This document shows, in pieces, positions 43,290 through 52,045 of a DNA stretch of 64,000 nt. Position numbers and translations under genes: made by a program. Source of the DNA: Clostridia bacterium (GTDB lineage: Bacteria > Bacillota > Clostridia > Christensenellales > Borkfalkiaceae); assembly GCA_017463145.1 (NCBI GenBank), contig JAFTPR010000008.1, positions 19,304 through 83,303 on the forward strand, in the 5' to 3' direction. Below the pieces are notes generated by a model. That model saw nothing but the letters and a program-made list of their open reading frames with translations. It did not search any database and was not told where the DNA came from. How positions within the stretch are numbered: the first letter of the stretch is position 1; each line of letters opens with the position of its first letter.

Positions 43290-44771
43290 TTATGCTTGTT
43301 CGGGGCAAGGACAACGCTGCGGTTCGCAGGTGACGTGCATGCCCAAGGTCTTAAACGTTTTCTCGTCTACGTGCGAGAGAATGACCGTCGAGTGTATTTC
43401 ACAGTTTTTCAGCTTGTCGAGCTGATTGACGGCAAGCTTTGCCATCGGGTCGGTGACGGCGCAAATGGACAGCGCCATCAAGATTTCGTCTGTGTGCAAG
43501 CGAGGGTTGATTGAACCCATATGGTTGACTTTCAACTTCTGGATAGGCTCGATAATGGTGGGGGAGATTAGCTCAATCTCGTCCTCTATGCCACCCAACA
43601 GTTTGAGAGCGTTTAAAAGCGCAGAAGCACTTGCGCCGAGCAATGCACCCGTTTTCCCCGTTACAATCCTGCCGTCGTTCAGCTCGATTGCTACGGCGGG
43701 ATTGCCTGTTTTTTCCGCTTTTTCAAGGGCGGGGATAATCGGCTTTCTGTCCTCGGGAGAAATGCCCGACTTGCTCATTAAAAGTTCAATTTTGGAAACG
43801 ACCTCTTTGCCAATTCGTCCCTTTCTTGCGTCGCAGAGGGCAGAATAGTAACGGCGAATGATTTCGCCTTGCGAGGCTTTTTTGCATACTTCGTCGTCTA
43901 TGATACAAAAACCTGCCATATTCACACCCATATCCGTAGGGGATTTGTAGGGGGAATAGCCGAGAATTTTTTCAAGCATAGCCGAAACGACGGGAAAAAT
44001 CTCCACGTCACGGTTGTAGTTGACGGCAAGTGTGCCGTACGCTTCGAGATGATAAGGGTCTATCATATTTACGTCGTTTAAATCGGCGGTAGCCGCTTCG
44101 TATGCAACGTTGACGGGATGAGAGAGGGGCAAATTCCAAACGGGAAACGTTTCAAATTTTGCGTAGCCCGCTTTCACGCCGCGCAGGTTTTCGTGGTAGA
44201 GCTGGGAAAGACAGGTTGCCATTTTGCCGCTTCCCGGTCCGGGGGCGGTGACGATAACCAGCTTTCTTTGCGTAGGTACGTATTCGTTCTTGCCGTAGCC
44301 TTCCTCGCTTACGATTTTTTGAACGTCGGATGGATAGCCTTCGATTGCATAATGCTTGTATACCTTAATGTCGAGGTTGTTTAAGCGTTTGATAAACGCG
44401 TCCACGGCGGGTTGGGAATTGTACATAGTCATTACTACGCTGCCCACGTATAAGCCTTGCCTTTTGAATATCTCGATAAGGCGTATCACGTCTGCGTCGT
44501 ACGTGATGCCAAGATCGCTTCTGTATTTATTTTTGATGATGTCGTTTGCGCTGATGACGACGAGTATTTCCGCCATTTTTTTCAGCTTTAACAGCATTTT
44601 TATCTTACTGTCCGGTTCAAACCCGGGGAGTACGCGGGAAGCGTGGTAGTCGTCGAAAAGTTTTCCGCCGAATTCGAGATACAGCTTGTCCCCAAACGCG
44701 TCGATCCGTTCTTGAATTTTTTCCGATTGCATAGAAAGGTATTTTTTATTGTCGAAACCGACGGCGTTCAT
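43290..44771 (-). CDS. DUF1846 domain-containing protein
   Basis: 493 residues, the full length of the DUF1846 family. It starts GFDNKKYLSMQSEKIQERI. A P-loop-like APGPGSGKMATCLSQLYHEN lies near 175, and GVNMAGFCIIDDEVCKKASQ follows. The family is widespread in Bacillota; structures exist but no agreed function. The C-terminus ends CPCPEQA. I chose the ATG at 44771 because GGAGG lies eight bases upstream. Confidence 0.9.
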   Translation of the reverse strand: MNAVGFDNKKYLSMQSEKIQERIDAFGDKLYLEFGGKLFDDYHASRVLPGFEPDSKIKMLLKLKKMAEILVVISANDIIKNKYRSDLGITYDADVIRLIEIFKRQGLYVGSVVMTMYNSQPAVDAFIKRLNNLDIKVYKHYAIEGYPSDVQKIVSEEGYGKNEYVPTQRKLVIVTAPGPGSGKMATCLSQLYHENLRGVKAGYAKFETFPVWNLPLSHPVNVAYEAATADLNDVNMIDPYHLEAYGTLAVNYNRDVEIFPVVSAMLEKILGYSPYKSPTDMGVNMAGFCIIDDEVCKKASQGEIIRRYYSALCDARKGRIGKEVVSKIELLMSKSGISPEDRKPIIPALEKAEKTGNPAVAIELNDGRIVTGKTGALLGASASALLNALKLLGGIEDEIELISPTIIEPIQKLKVNHMGSINPRLHTDEILMALSICAVTDPMAKLAVNQLDKLKNCEIHSTVILSHVDEKTFKTLGMHVTCEPQRCPCPEQA

Positions 44772-44864
44772 AACGTTTCCTCCGTAAAAAATTTTTATCC
44801 TCTTTATTATAGCAAAGCCAAAATGAAAAGTCAAGTTTATCGCGCGGACTTTGTCAGGATAAAA

Positions 44865-44895
44865 AAGAAAAAACGCAAGCTGTACGCTTGCGTTT
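44865..44895 (-). terminator. Terminator after the Nudix gene
   Basis: AAACGCAAGC (44871-44880) with GCTTGCGTTT (44886-44895), then TTTTTCTTTTTT on the minus strand. Confidence 0.75.
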
Positions 44896-44900
44896 CTTTC

Positions 44901-45395
44901 TCAAATTTTCTTTTTCAGTTCTCTGACGGCGTTGTTCAGGAAAAATTCCGCCGTCGTACCTTTACGGATAAGCGCTTGCGCTTCCTCGGGTGTGCACCAA
45001 CGCGCTTCGGAAACTTCGTCCTCTTTGAGCTTGATTGCTTTTTCTTCTACGATAACGATAAAGTTCAGCATCAACAGTTCTTTTTTCGCGTGGTAGCGAG
45101 AGGACATATATTTTGCTTTCACAACGTCTAAACCGAGTTCTTCCTTGATTTCTCTCGGAATGGTTTTTTCGGCGTTCTCGCCTTTTTTAACGTAGCCTGC
45201 AAACAGGATAAAGTCGTCGTCTTCGACATGCTTGGCAAGCAGGATTTTATCTTGCGCGCGGTTAGTTACAACCATAGAAACCGCTACGGAAAACTGCGGG
45301 AACATATACGCCTCGCATTTGCCGCAGTAGGGGATAAGTCCTTCGTTTTCGCAAAAACGCAGGGAAAGCTTTTGTCCACATTCTCTACAATACAT
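44901..45395 (-). CDS. Nudix hydrolase with an N-terminal zinc ribbon
   Basis: 164 residues. MYCRECGQKLSLR and CGKC form a four-Cys zinc ribbon at 3-28. The Nudix box GYVKKGENAEKTIPREIKEE is complete (G-x5-E-x7-REIKEELGL) near 67-89. The arrangement recalls NudC-type NADH/RNA-cap hydrolases but is shorter, so the substrate is open. GGAGGAAAACAT precedes the ATG. Confidence 0.85.
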   Translation of the reverse strand: MYCRECGQKLSLRFCENEGLIPYCGKCEAYMFPQFSVAVSMVVTNRAQDKILLAKHVEDDDFILFAGYVKKGENAEKTIPREIKEELGLDVVKAKYMSSRYHAKKELLMLNFIVIVEEKAIKLKEDEVSEARWCTPEEAQALIRKGTTAEFFLNNAVRELKKKI

Positions 45396-45517
45396 ATGTT
45401 TTCCTCCTTGAAATACTTCTTTTCTATATTATAATACCGCTTTTTGGGGAATTTGTCAATACCTTGCAAAAAATTTCTCGTTATTTTTGATAAAATTTTC
45501 GCATACGGGGAATTTTG

Positions 45518-45546
45518 TTGCAAAAAAACCGTGTTCGTGCTATAAT
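45518..45546 (+). promoter_or_regulatory. Sigma-A promoter
   Basis: TTGCAA (45518-45523), 17 bases, TATAAT (45541-45546), for prmA-rsmE-mtaB-HIT. Confidence 0.8.
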
Positions 45547-45564
45547 AAAACGAGAGGTAAACGT

Positions 45565-46515
45565 ATGAAATATATTGAATTGACCGTACATACTACGACG
45601 GAGGCAAGTGAAATTCTTGCCGATATTATGTGGAATTATACGGACTTTGGCGTGACTATTTGCGATAAGAACGATATTATTGCGTTACAACAAAGTAAAG
45701 ACACCACGTATTGGGATTATATGGACGACGAACTTACGCAAGGTAAGGGCGAGGAAGCGCTGGTAAAATGCTATATTGCGGAAACGGAAGCAGACGTGAC
45801 GATTCCCGCTATTTTGGCGGATATCCAAAACGCCAAAGAACTTGGGGACGGGGCTTTGCCGTTCGGTTCTTTGGAAGATACCAAACGCCAAGTGGACGGC
45901 GACGATTGGGTGGATGTGTGGAAAAAGCATTTTCGCCCTATACACCTTGGGAAAATTGTGGTCGTGCCCGAATGGATTGACTATGCGCCGCAAGCGGACG
46001 AGCATGTCGTTTTGCTCGATTCCAATATGGCGTTTGGCACGGGCGAACACGAAACGACGTCTATGTGCGTGGAATGGTTACAAAATTTCATTACCGACGA
46101 AACCGTGTGTATAGACGTAGGGTGCGGAAGCGGTATTTTGGGTATTTCCGCCGTGAAGTTAGGTGCAAAAAAGGCGTATCTTACGGATATTGATCCGATT
46201 GCCGTCGAAAGCGCAACACATAACGCAACGCTGAATACCGTTGCGGAAAAAGTAGTGGTGGCGCACTCCAATTTATTGGAAAACACGCATATCCAAGGGG
46301 ATATTATGGTGGCGAATATCACGGGCGAGGTTTTGAAAATGCTTGCGCCCTCCATTCCCAAAAACCTTAAAGCGGGCGGTGTGCTGATTTTAAGCGGGAT
46401 TATCGAAAGTCGTTTGGAGTTGGTAAAGGAAGCGTATGCAAAAGTGGGAATGCAGGTTATAAACGAACGCCGCAAGGGGGAATGGTTCTCGCTTGTGTTG
46501 GCGCATAAAAAGTAA
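45565..46515 (+). CDS. prmA: Ribosomal protein L11 methyltransferase PrmA
   Basis: 316 residues. N-terminal substrate-binding domain, then the Rossmann methyltransferase core: FGTGEHETTSMCVEWL, VDVGCGSGILGISAVKLGA near 185 and VANITGEVL near 253. It trimethylates L11. GAGAGG precedes the ATG at 45565; the longer reading frame lies over the promoter. It heads an operon for ribosome and tRNA modification. Confidence 0.93.
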   Translation: MKYIELTVHTTTEASEILADIMWNYTDFGVTICDKNDIIALQQSKDTTYWDYMDDELTQGKGEEALVKCYIAETEADVTIPAILADIQNAKELGDGALPFGSLEDTKRQVDGDDWVDVWKKHFRPIHLGKIVVVPEWIDYAPQADEHVVLLDSNMAFGTGEHETTSMCVEWLQNFITDETVCIDVGCGSGILGISAVKLGAKKAYLTDIDPIAVESATHNATLNTVAEKVVVAHSNLLENTHIQGDIMVANITGEVLKMLAPSIPKNLKAGGVLILSGIIESRLELVKEAYAKVGMQVINERRKGEWFSLVLAHKK

Positions 46516-46536
46516 AGAAGCGGGGGCAGGTACGCA

Positions 46537-47247
46537 TTGAAACGTTTTTTTGTGGATAAAATGTCGGATATAACAGAGCTAACGGGCGAGGAATTTGAAC
46601 ACGCGAAAAACGTGCTTCGTACCTCCGTGGGAGAAGAGGTGGTATTGCTGGATAACAGCGGCAAGGAATATACCGCCGTCGTTTCGGCGGTGGAGAAAAA
46701 ACGTATGCTTTTAAACGTCGTCCGTTCGGAACTTGGTCAACGGGAAGCGGAAGCAGACGTGTGCCTCTTGTTCGGATATCTCAAAAATGCGGACAAAAAC
46801 GAATTTATCGTGCAAAAAGCGGTAGAGTTGGGCGTGAAACGTATCGGCGTATTTTCTTCGGAATTTTCGTCTGCTTATATGAACGAGAACAAGTTGGAAC
46901 GGCTGAATAAGGTGGCAAAGGAAGCGACAAAACAATGCTTGCGCTCCGTTGCGCCTACGGTTGTGTATTTCGATACGCTTGAAAAGGCGCTTGCGGCGGG
47001 TGCGGCGTACGAAAATAAGTTGTTTGCTTGCGAGTTTGCCTCGAACAGCGAAGCGGATTTGTCCGCATTGCAGGGCAGTACGGCGATTGTCGTCGGCAGC
47101 GAGGGTGGTTTTTCCCGCGCAGAGGCGGAGGGGGCTAAGACGCTCGGTTATAAGCACGTATCGCTTGGGAAGCGTATTTTACGCGCGGAAACGGCAGCGG
47201 TGGCGTTGGCATCCGTCGTGATGTTTTCACTTGGAGAATGGCAATGA
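46537..47247 (+). CDS. rsmE: 16S rRNA (uracil(1498)-N(3))-methyltransferase RsmE
   Basis: 236 residues, PUA-like N-terminus and SPOUT domain. LFGYLKNADKNEFIVQKAVELGV, VVGSEGGFSRAEAEGA and LGKRILRAETA are RsmE signatures. The start is a TTG (TTGAAACG) after GGGGGCAGG. The stop overlaps the mtaB start by four bases. Confidence 0.93.
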   Translation: MKRFFVDKMSDITELTGEEFEHAKNVLRTSVGEEVVLLDNSGKEYTAVVSAVEKKRMLLNVVRSELGQREAEADVCLLFGYLKNADKNEFIVQKAVELGVKRIGVFSSEFSSAYMNENKLERLNKVAKEATKQCLRSVAPTVVYFDTLEKALAAGAAYENKLFACEFASNSEADLSALQGSTAIVVGSEGGFSRAEAEGAKTLGYKHVSLGKRILRAETAAVALASVVMFSLGEWQ

Positions 47248-48500
47248 AAGCGGTGGTGTATACGCTTGGCTGTAAAGTGAACGACGTTGAAAGCGGTTCG
47301 CTTATTCGGGGTTTGGAGGAACTTGGGTATACCGTTTCAAGGGAGCTTGTTTACGCGGATTTGTATATCGTCAACACCTGCGCCGTGACGGCGGAAGCGG
47401 AACGGAAAAGCAGGCAAACGGTTGGCAAAGCGATTAAGTGCAACAAGCAAGCAAAAGTGATTGTTTGCGGGTGCGCCTCGCAAAAAAGCCCAACGGCATT
47501 TTTGGAAAAGGATAACGCCGTGTATGCGGTGACGGGCGCAAGGAATAAAAACGAGGTGCTTGCGCTTGCGCGGGAACTGCAAAAGGAACGTATCGGTATT
47601 CGCATAGCGGATGAGGATAAGGCGTATGAGGAAATGCTTACGCCCCACCGTTTAAAAACGAGAAATTTTGTTAAAATTCAAGACGGTTGCAACCGTTTTT
47701 GCGCGTATTGCGTAATTCCGTATTTACGGGGAAGAAGCCGTTCCAGAAGGCTTGAAAGCGCAAGCGCGGAGATTATAAACAGCGATTCGTATGAAACGGT
47801 CGTGACAGGGATAGACGTGTCCGAATACAAGGACGAGGAAGGACGGGATTTGACGGATTTGATGCTTGCCGTAAAAGATGCGCCTACGCGCATACGGCTC
47901 GGCTCGTTGGAGGTCAGCCTCATTACGCCCCGTTTTTTGGAAGCGTTAAAGCAGGTAAAAAATTTTGCGCCGCAGTTCCATTTGTCCCTGCAAAGCGGGT
48001 CGGACAGCGTACTCAAAAGTATGAACAGACACTACACCCGCGCGGAATATCTTGAAAAGTGCAAGATGATTTACGAGGCGTTTGAAAACGCTGCTATTAC
48101 AACGGATATTATCGTTGGGTTTCCAACGGAAACGGAAACGGATTTTGCCGATTCGCTCCGTATTGTCGAGGAGGCGGGATTTGCGCAAATACACGCCTTC
48201 CCTTACTCTCCGCGCGAGGGTACGAACGCCTATAAAAAATATAAAGAATTGCCCTATGCCGTGAAAAAAGAACGCGTGGATAAAATTTTGGCGGCGGGTG
48301 CAAAACAGAAAGAAGCGTATTTACAACGGTTTATCGGCAGAGAGTTGACGGTTGTGCCCGAAGTATGCATTGACGGTTTTACAGAGGGATATTCGGAAAA
48401 CTATATCCGCGTATACGTGGCAGGGAAAACGGCAAAACAGCCTATCCGTGTACGCGTTGAGGCGCTTTTTAAAGACGGCGTAAAAGCAAGTTTGCTATAA
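47244..48500 (+). CDS. mtaB: tRNA ms2t6A37 methylthiotransferase MtaB
   Basis: 418 residues. The N-terminal cluster Cys residues are in TLGCKVN, NTCAVTAEA and VCGCASQ. The radical-SAM CxxxCxxC is DGCNRFCAYCVIPYLRG near 150, and a TRAM domain lies at the end. It adds methylthio to t6A37 in tRNAs reading ANN codons. The ATG at 47244 gives the proper distance to GGAG and the ATGA overlap with rsmE; an ATG six bases earlier is too close. Confidence 0.94.
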   Translation: MKAVVYTLGCKVNDVESGSLIRGLEELGYTVSRELVYADLYIVNTCAVTAEAERKSRQTVGKAIKCNKQAKVIVCGCASQKSPTAFLEKDNAVYAVTGARNKNEVLALARELQKERIGIRIADEDKAYEEMLTPHRLKTRNFVKIQDGCNRFCAYCVIPYLRGRSRSRRLESASAEIINSDSYETVVTGIDVSEYKDEEGRDLTDLMLAVKDAPTRIRLGSLEVSLITPRFLEALKQVKNFAPQFHLSLQSGSDSVLKSMNRHYTRAEYLEKCKMIYEAFENAAITTDIIVGFPTETETDFADSLRIVEEAGFAQIHAFPYSPREGTNAYKKYKELPYAVKKERVDKILAAGAKQKEAYLQRFIGRELTVVPEVCIDGFTEGYSENYIRVYVAGKTAKQPIRVRVEALFKDGVKASLL

Positions 48501-48522
48501 TATAGATTAGGAGATAACTGTT

Positions 48523-48858
48523 ATGGAGAATTGTATTTTTTGTAAGATCGTAGCGGGCGAAATTCCCTCGCCCAGATTGTATGAGGACGATAAAATGATC
48601 GTCATTAAGGACATTGAACCGAAGGCAAAGCTGCACTATCTTTGCATCCCCAAAACGCATTTTGCCTTGCTGGCGGAAATGGATGAGGAAAAGGCGGAAA
48701 TCGTAAAGCATTGCTTTGCGACGATTCCCAAGATAGAAGAACAGCTTGGGCTTTGCGGCGGCTACCGCGTGATCGTCAATCAAGGCGAAAACGGCGGTCA
48801 GACTGTTCCGCATTTGCATATCCATTTGCTCGGTGGAGAAAAACTTGCGGATTTTTAA
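48523..48858 (+). CDS. HIT family (histidine triad) nucleotide-binding protein
   Basis: 111 residues, HinT-like. It opens with CIFCKIVAGEIPSPRLYEDD and ends with the histidine triad QTVPHLHIHLLGGEKL. Members hydrolyse purine nucleoside phosphoramidates; the physiological substrate is unclear. TAGGAG precedes the ATG, 22 bases after mtaB. Confidence 0.93.
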   Translation: MENCIFCKIVAGEIPSPRLYEDDKMIVIKDIEPKAKLHYLCIPKTHFALLAEMDEEKAEIVKHCFATIPKIEEQLGLCGGYRVIVNQGENGGQTVPHLHIHLLGGEKLADF

Positions 48859-48885
48859 GGTATAAAATAGAAAATTTGTGTCAAT

Positions 48886-48921
48886 ACTCCCTTTCGCAAT
48901 ATGTTGCGGGAGGGAGTTTTT
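48886..48921 (+). terminator. Hairpin that terminates HIT and overlaps the next ribosome site
   Basis: A 14-bp stem (two G-U pairs), 48886-48899 with 48904-48917, then TTTTTC. The 3' arm contains GGGAGGGAG, which is also the only ribosome site for the ATG at 48925, eight bases on. It therefore works as a terminator and, in a read-through transcript, would hide that site. Confidence 0.65.
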
Positions 48922-48924
48922 CTT

Positions 48925-49341
48925 ATGTTTAAACGGTTTATTGCCTTATCGCTTTCGTGCTTGTTTGCGATTGGGTCGGGCGTGTTGTACAAACTGAAAA
49001 CGTTTGGAAAATTGAACGCGCTTGCGGGCGAGCGTACGTATTATCTTTACAGCGCTTCCTCGTCTGCCATTATCAAAACCGATCTGTCGTTTCAAGACGT
49101 TTTTTTTGTGCGGGGAGAAAGCGTGACACTAAGCGCAGAAACGGATTTATCTGATTTTACGGAGAAGGTTGGGGCAAGACTTGTAAAAACGGAAACTGTT
49201 TGCGGCGTGACTTCGTTATATTATTGCGTGGAAGAATGGCAGGAAAGCGTGTACATTGAGGGGAAGCGGGTTAATCTGCATATTGCAACGGACGCTACGC
49301 GTACGACGGTGGGAACGCCCGTTATCTTCGGCGGTTTTTGA
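48925..49341 (+). CDS. YwmB-like exported protein upstream of spoIIQ
   Basis: 138 residues. A hydrophobic N-terminal segment (3-20) anchors or exports it. The end, VYIEGKRVNLHIATDATRTTVGTPVIFGGF, resembles the close of YwmB (DUF1779) proteins, which neighbour spoIID/spoIIQ in B. subtilis. It is shorter than YwmB (about 240 residues), so the assignment is tentative. The next gene, spoIIQ, starts 77 bases downstream. Confidence 0.5.
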   Translation: MFKRFIALSLSCLFAIGSGVLYKLKTFGKLNALAGERTYYLYSASSSAIIKTDLSFQDVFFVRGESVTLSAETDLSDFTEKVGARLVKTETVCGVTSLYYCVEEWQESVYIEGKRVNLHIATDATRTTVGTPVIFGGF

Positions 49342-49418
49342 AAAAAATTAAAAAATTACGTATAAAAGCGGGCAACGGTGGAAAACATTTACATACAAAG
49401 TTTTCGGAGGATAGAAAA

Positions 49419-50099
49419 ATGAAAGAACAAAACGAAAAGAAGGAAAAAAGCAAGAAGAAGCGTATCGGGGGCGAGAAGCGGTTTTATTTGGCGACGGCGA
49501 TCGGTTGTGCAGTTGCGCTGATTGCTATTGTTACGGTGGCGATCACGGTGTCTGTAAGCGATAAGGAGCAACAAGTGAACAATCCGAACCCGCCCATTTC
49601 GTCGGAAACGGATTCTACGGGCGGCAACGGCGGTAACAACGAGGGTGACGGCAGCGGTGACGGCGAACAGGTGGTCGTAACGCCGGAGGGAATGATTATG
49701 CCGATCGAATCGGTTACGGTGCTCAACGATTACGGTTTTTATCATAACCAAACGCTGAATTGCTATTACGAACATACCGGTATCGATTTTTCCGCGGCGG
49801 CGGGTACGGAAGTGCTTTGCGCGGAAACAGGTACGATTGAAAGTATTTATAAAGACGATATCTTGCTTGGCACGGAAATTGTGGTTAACCACGGTGACGG
49901 CATAAAAACGTATTACCGTTTCGTGAACGAAGCGGAAGGACTGAAAGTGGGCGATACCGTTGAAAAGGGCGACGTAATCGCAACGGTTGCAGAGGCAAAC
50001 GGCAACGAATATAAAGACGGCGCGCACTTGCATTTTGAAATTACCGAAAACGGGAGTATCGTAGACCCCGCAACGTATTTGACCCTCGAAGAAAAATAA
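49419..50099 (+). CDS. spoIIQ: SpoIIQ-like M23 (LytM) peptidase domain protein
   Basis: 226 residues. A Lys-rich cytoplasmic start and a single transmembrane helix (about 24-47) are followed by a Gly/Asn/Asp-rich linker and an M23 domain from about 95. The zinc residues are intact: HTGID (HxxxD) and HLHFE (HxH). SpoIIQ lies in the forespore membrane and meets SpoIIIAH in the engulfment channel. The B. subtilis protein lacks a full metal site, while clostridial ones keep it. GGAGGA precedes the ATG at 49419. Confidence 0.8.
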   Translation: MKEQNEKKEKSKKKRIGGEKRFYLATAIGCAVALIAIVTVAITVSVSDKEQQVNNPNPPISSETDSTGGNGGNNEGDGSGDGEQVVVTPEGMIMPIESVTVLNDYGFYHNQTLNCYYEHTGIDFSAAAGTEVLCAETGTIESIYKDDILLGTEIVVNHGDGIKTYYRFVNEAEGLKVGDTVEKGDVIATVAEANGNEYKDGAHLHFEITENGSIVDPATYLTLEEK

Positions 50100-50103
50100 A
50101 AGG

Positions 50104-50130
50104 AAAAAACCGACTTTGGTCGGTTTTTTC
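50104..50130 (+). terminator. Terminator after spoIIQ
   Basis: ACCGAC/GTCGGT stem around 50109-50124 flanked by A and T runs. Confidence 0.75.
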
Positions 50131-50159
50131 TTGCAATCGAAAAGCGGTTATGTTATAAT
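50131..50159 (+). promoter_or_regulatory. Sigma-A promoter
   Basis: TTGCAA (50131-50136), 17 bases, TATAAT (50154-50159), for the SDR gene. Confidence 0.8.
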
Positions 50160-50181
50160 TCTATAAAGGCAGGTAAGAAAA

Positions 50182-50979
50182 ATGCAAACAGTATTGATAA
50201 CGGGCGCGGCGGCGGGGATAGGTAAAGCCGTTGCGGAAGAATTTTTGCGAAACGGGCATACCGTGTATGCGTTAGACGTTTGTACACCCGTATTCCCGTC
50301 AGGGCAATATATCCCAATCCAAGCGGATATTACAGATGAAGCGGCATTGAAAGCCGCGGCGGAACAATTGTCTGCAAATGGTGTTGCGTTGGATTGCATT
50401 TGCAATTTTGCGGGCGTACATACAATGGGTTCTTTTATCGAAACGGATTATGAAAAAATCAAACGTATTTTTGAAATAGATCTGCTCGGTACGGTGCTTG
50501 TAAATAAAACTTTCCATTCGTTGTTGAAAAAGGACGGGCGGATACTCATTACAAGCAGCGAGGTTGCTCCGCTCGATCCGTTGCCGTTCAACGGCATTTA
50601 CAGCGTGGCGAAAACAGCGGTCGATTCGTACGCGCAAGCACTTCGGCAAGAACTCAATTTGCTTGGACAGAAAGTGATTACCTTGCGCCCTGGCGCTGTG
50701 AAAACGGCGCTTTCGGACGGTTCGGCAACGTCCACGCAAGCGCTTTGCGACAGTACCGTTTTATACAAAGAGGAAGCAAAGCATTTTTGTAGGCTCGTGG
50801 CAAAATTCACGGGTAAACCGATTCCCGCGGAAAAATTGGCGGCGTTCGTGTATAAAATCGCTTTAAAAAAACACCCTAAATACGTGTACGCAAAGCATAG
50901 GCATTTTGGATTGACTCTTTTGGGAATATTGCCTAAACGCCTGCAATGCTTTATTGTAAAAAAGCTCGTACACAAATGA
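50182..50979 (+). CDS. Short-chain dehydrogenase/reductase
   Basis: 265 residues. The cofactor loop is TGAAAGIGKAV near 7. NFAG follows at about 74. The catalytic Ser is in ILITSSE, and YSVAK near 137 gives Tyr and Lys. A C-terminal tail with a hydrophobic helix (FGLTLLGILPKRLQCFIVKKL) suggests membrane contact. Substrate unknown. Confidence 0.88.
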   Translation: MQTVLITGAAAGIGKAVAEEFLRNGHTVYALDVCTPVFPSGQYIPIQADITDEAALKAAAEQLSANGVALDCICNFAGVHTMGSFIETDYEKIKRIFEIDLLGTVLVNKTFHSLLKKDGRILITSSEVAPLDPLPFNGIYSVAKTAVDSYAQALRQELNLLGQKVITLRPGAVKTALSDGSATSTQALCDSTVLYKEEAKHFCRLVAKFTGKPIPAEKLAAFVYKIALKKHPKYVYAKHRHFGLTLLGILPKRLQCFIVKKLVHK

Positions 50980-50983
50980 TTAA

Positions 50984-51026
50984 AAACCCTTTCCGCAAGG
51001 CTGTTTGCTAAGCGGGTTTGTTTTTA
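50984..51026 (+). terminator. Probable terminator after the SDR gene
   Basis: AAACCC (50984-50989) with GGGTTT (51014-51019), an imperfect interior, then GTTTTT. Confidence 0.45.
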
Positions 51027-51117
51027 TATAATAAATCGATTTTTTGAATTAAATTGTAGTGCATGATTTATTTCTTCGATAAAAGTATTGTCACTTACTT
51101 GAAAGTATATCCAAAAT

Positions 51118-51297
51118 ATGGTAAAATGGATATATTCAAAAGCGGCTAATAAATTTTTCGTGAAAAACGGACTTTTTAGAACAAAGTTGGACAGACCGAC
51201 GATATCTATTATAGAGAACGGAAAGCTTTCTTTCTTGCTTGACCCTGCGCACAATACGCTTTGTCGAGCAGTTCTCAAAAATAATATCGGTAGGTGA
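51118..51297 (+). CDS. Orphan 59-codon ORF in an AT-rich gap
   Basis: An open frame of 59 residues starting MVKWIYSKAANKFF and ending AVLKNNIGR, in the 387-base gap between the SDR and the secreted protein. There is no ribosome site and no recognised family. Neighbouring frames are closed. It could be a gene fragment or chance. Apart from this ORF, I see nothing else coding in the gap. Confidence 0.25.
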   Translation: MVKWIYSKAANKFFVKNGLFRTKLDRPTISIIENGKLSFLLDPAHNTLCRAVLKNNIGR

Positions 51298-51366
51298 GTC
51301 CATTGTAGTACGGGGCAATTTAATTAAAAAACCAACAAAAAATAAATTTATAAAGGAGAAATTTTT

Positions 51367-52044
51367 ATGCAAACAAAAACAAAAAACAAATTTTTGGCGG
51401 CACTTTTGGCAGTTGTAATGCTCTTTGTGGGATTCTTCACGTTGAACGGCGGCAAAACCGTTCGTGCGAAAGCATATGGCGATTATACGTACTCGGGGCA
51501 GTATATCCCCAATATAATTCCCAATTTCGTCGATAATGCCCTTGGGGATTTTGGCACTGTTCCCGAATGGATATTGTTGGATAAGCAACTTATTGATACA
51601 AGTCCTTTTTACTCCTATTTGGTTGAAAAAATTTGTGATATGTGGGGTCTTGACGTGGAAGGTCCTTCTATGCAGGACGCCATAGCCAATTCGGGAATAC
51701 ATATTGTAAGATATGAACCCGAGGGCTCATATTTTAGCGATATTACACGAAATGGAACTTATACTGTTTTTGAGCTATTAGCAAAGTTGTTTGAAAACAA
51801 TCCTTTGAATTTAAGTATATGTGCTATGGGGATTTGGTGCTTTGAAGGTGCTCTTGTTGCTGATTTGGAAATAATTCAAGAGGAGTTATTGGCTTCTGAT
51901 TTAAATTATCTTATGCCCGTCTATATAATCGAAAGAGAACAAGTGATACCGGGAGAAAGTGATTTAATGTTGTGGGTATATCACGACGCAAGAGGGGGCG
52001 GCTTTTGGTATAGCTGGTTAGGGCGCGATGCGGAGGATTATTGA
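51367..52044 (+). CDS. Secreted hypothetical protein
   Basis: 225 residues. A signal peptide is clear (basic MQTKTKNK, hydrophobic core to about 26, then KTVRAKA as a likely cleavage region). The mature part is acidic and rich in aromatic residues, with no family that I recognise. AAAGGAG precedes the ATG. It ends two bases before the start of the leucine-rich-repeat lipoprotein, whose ribosome site lies inside this gene. The two are co-translated and probably act together at the cell surface. Confidence 0.7.
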   Translation: MQTKTKNKFLAALLAVVMLFVGFFTLNGGKTVRAKAYGDYTYSGQYIPNIIPNFVDNALGDFGTVPEWILLDKQLIDTSPFYSYLVEKICDMWGLDVEGPSMQDAIANSGIHIVRYEPEGSYFSDITRNGTYTVFELLAKLFENNPLNLSICAMGIWCFEGALVADLEIIQEELLASDLNYLMPVYIIEREQVIPGESDLMLWVYHDARGGGFWYSWLGRDAEDY

Positions 52045-52045
52045 G

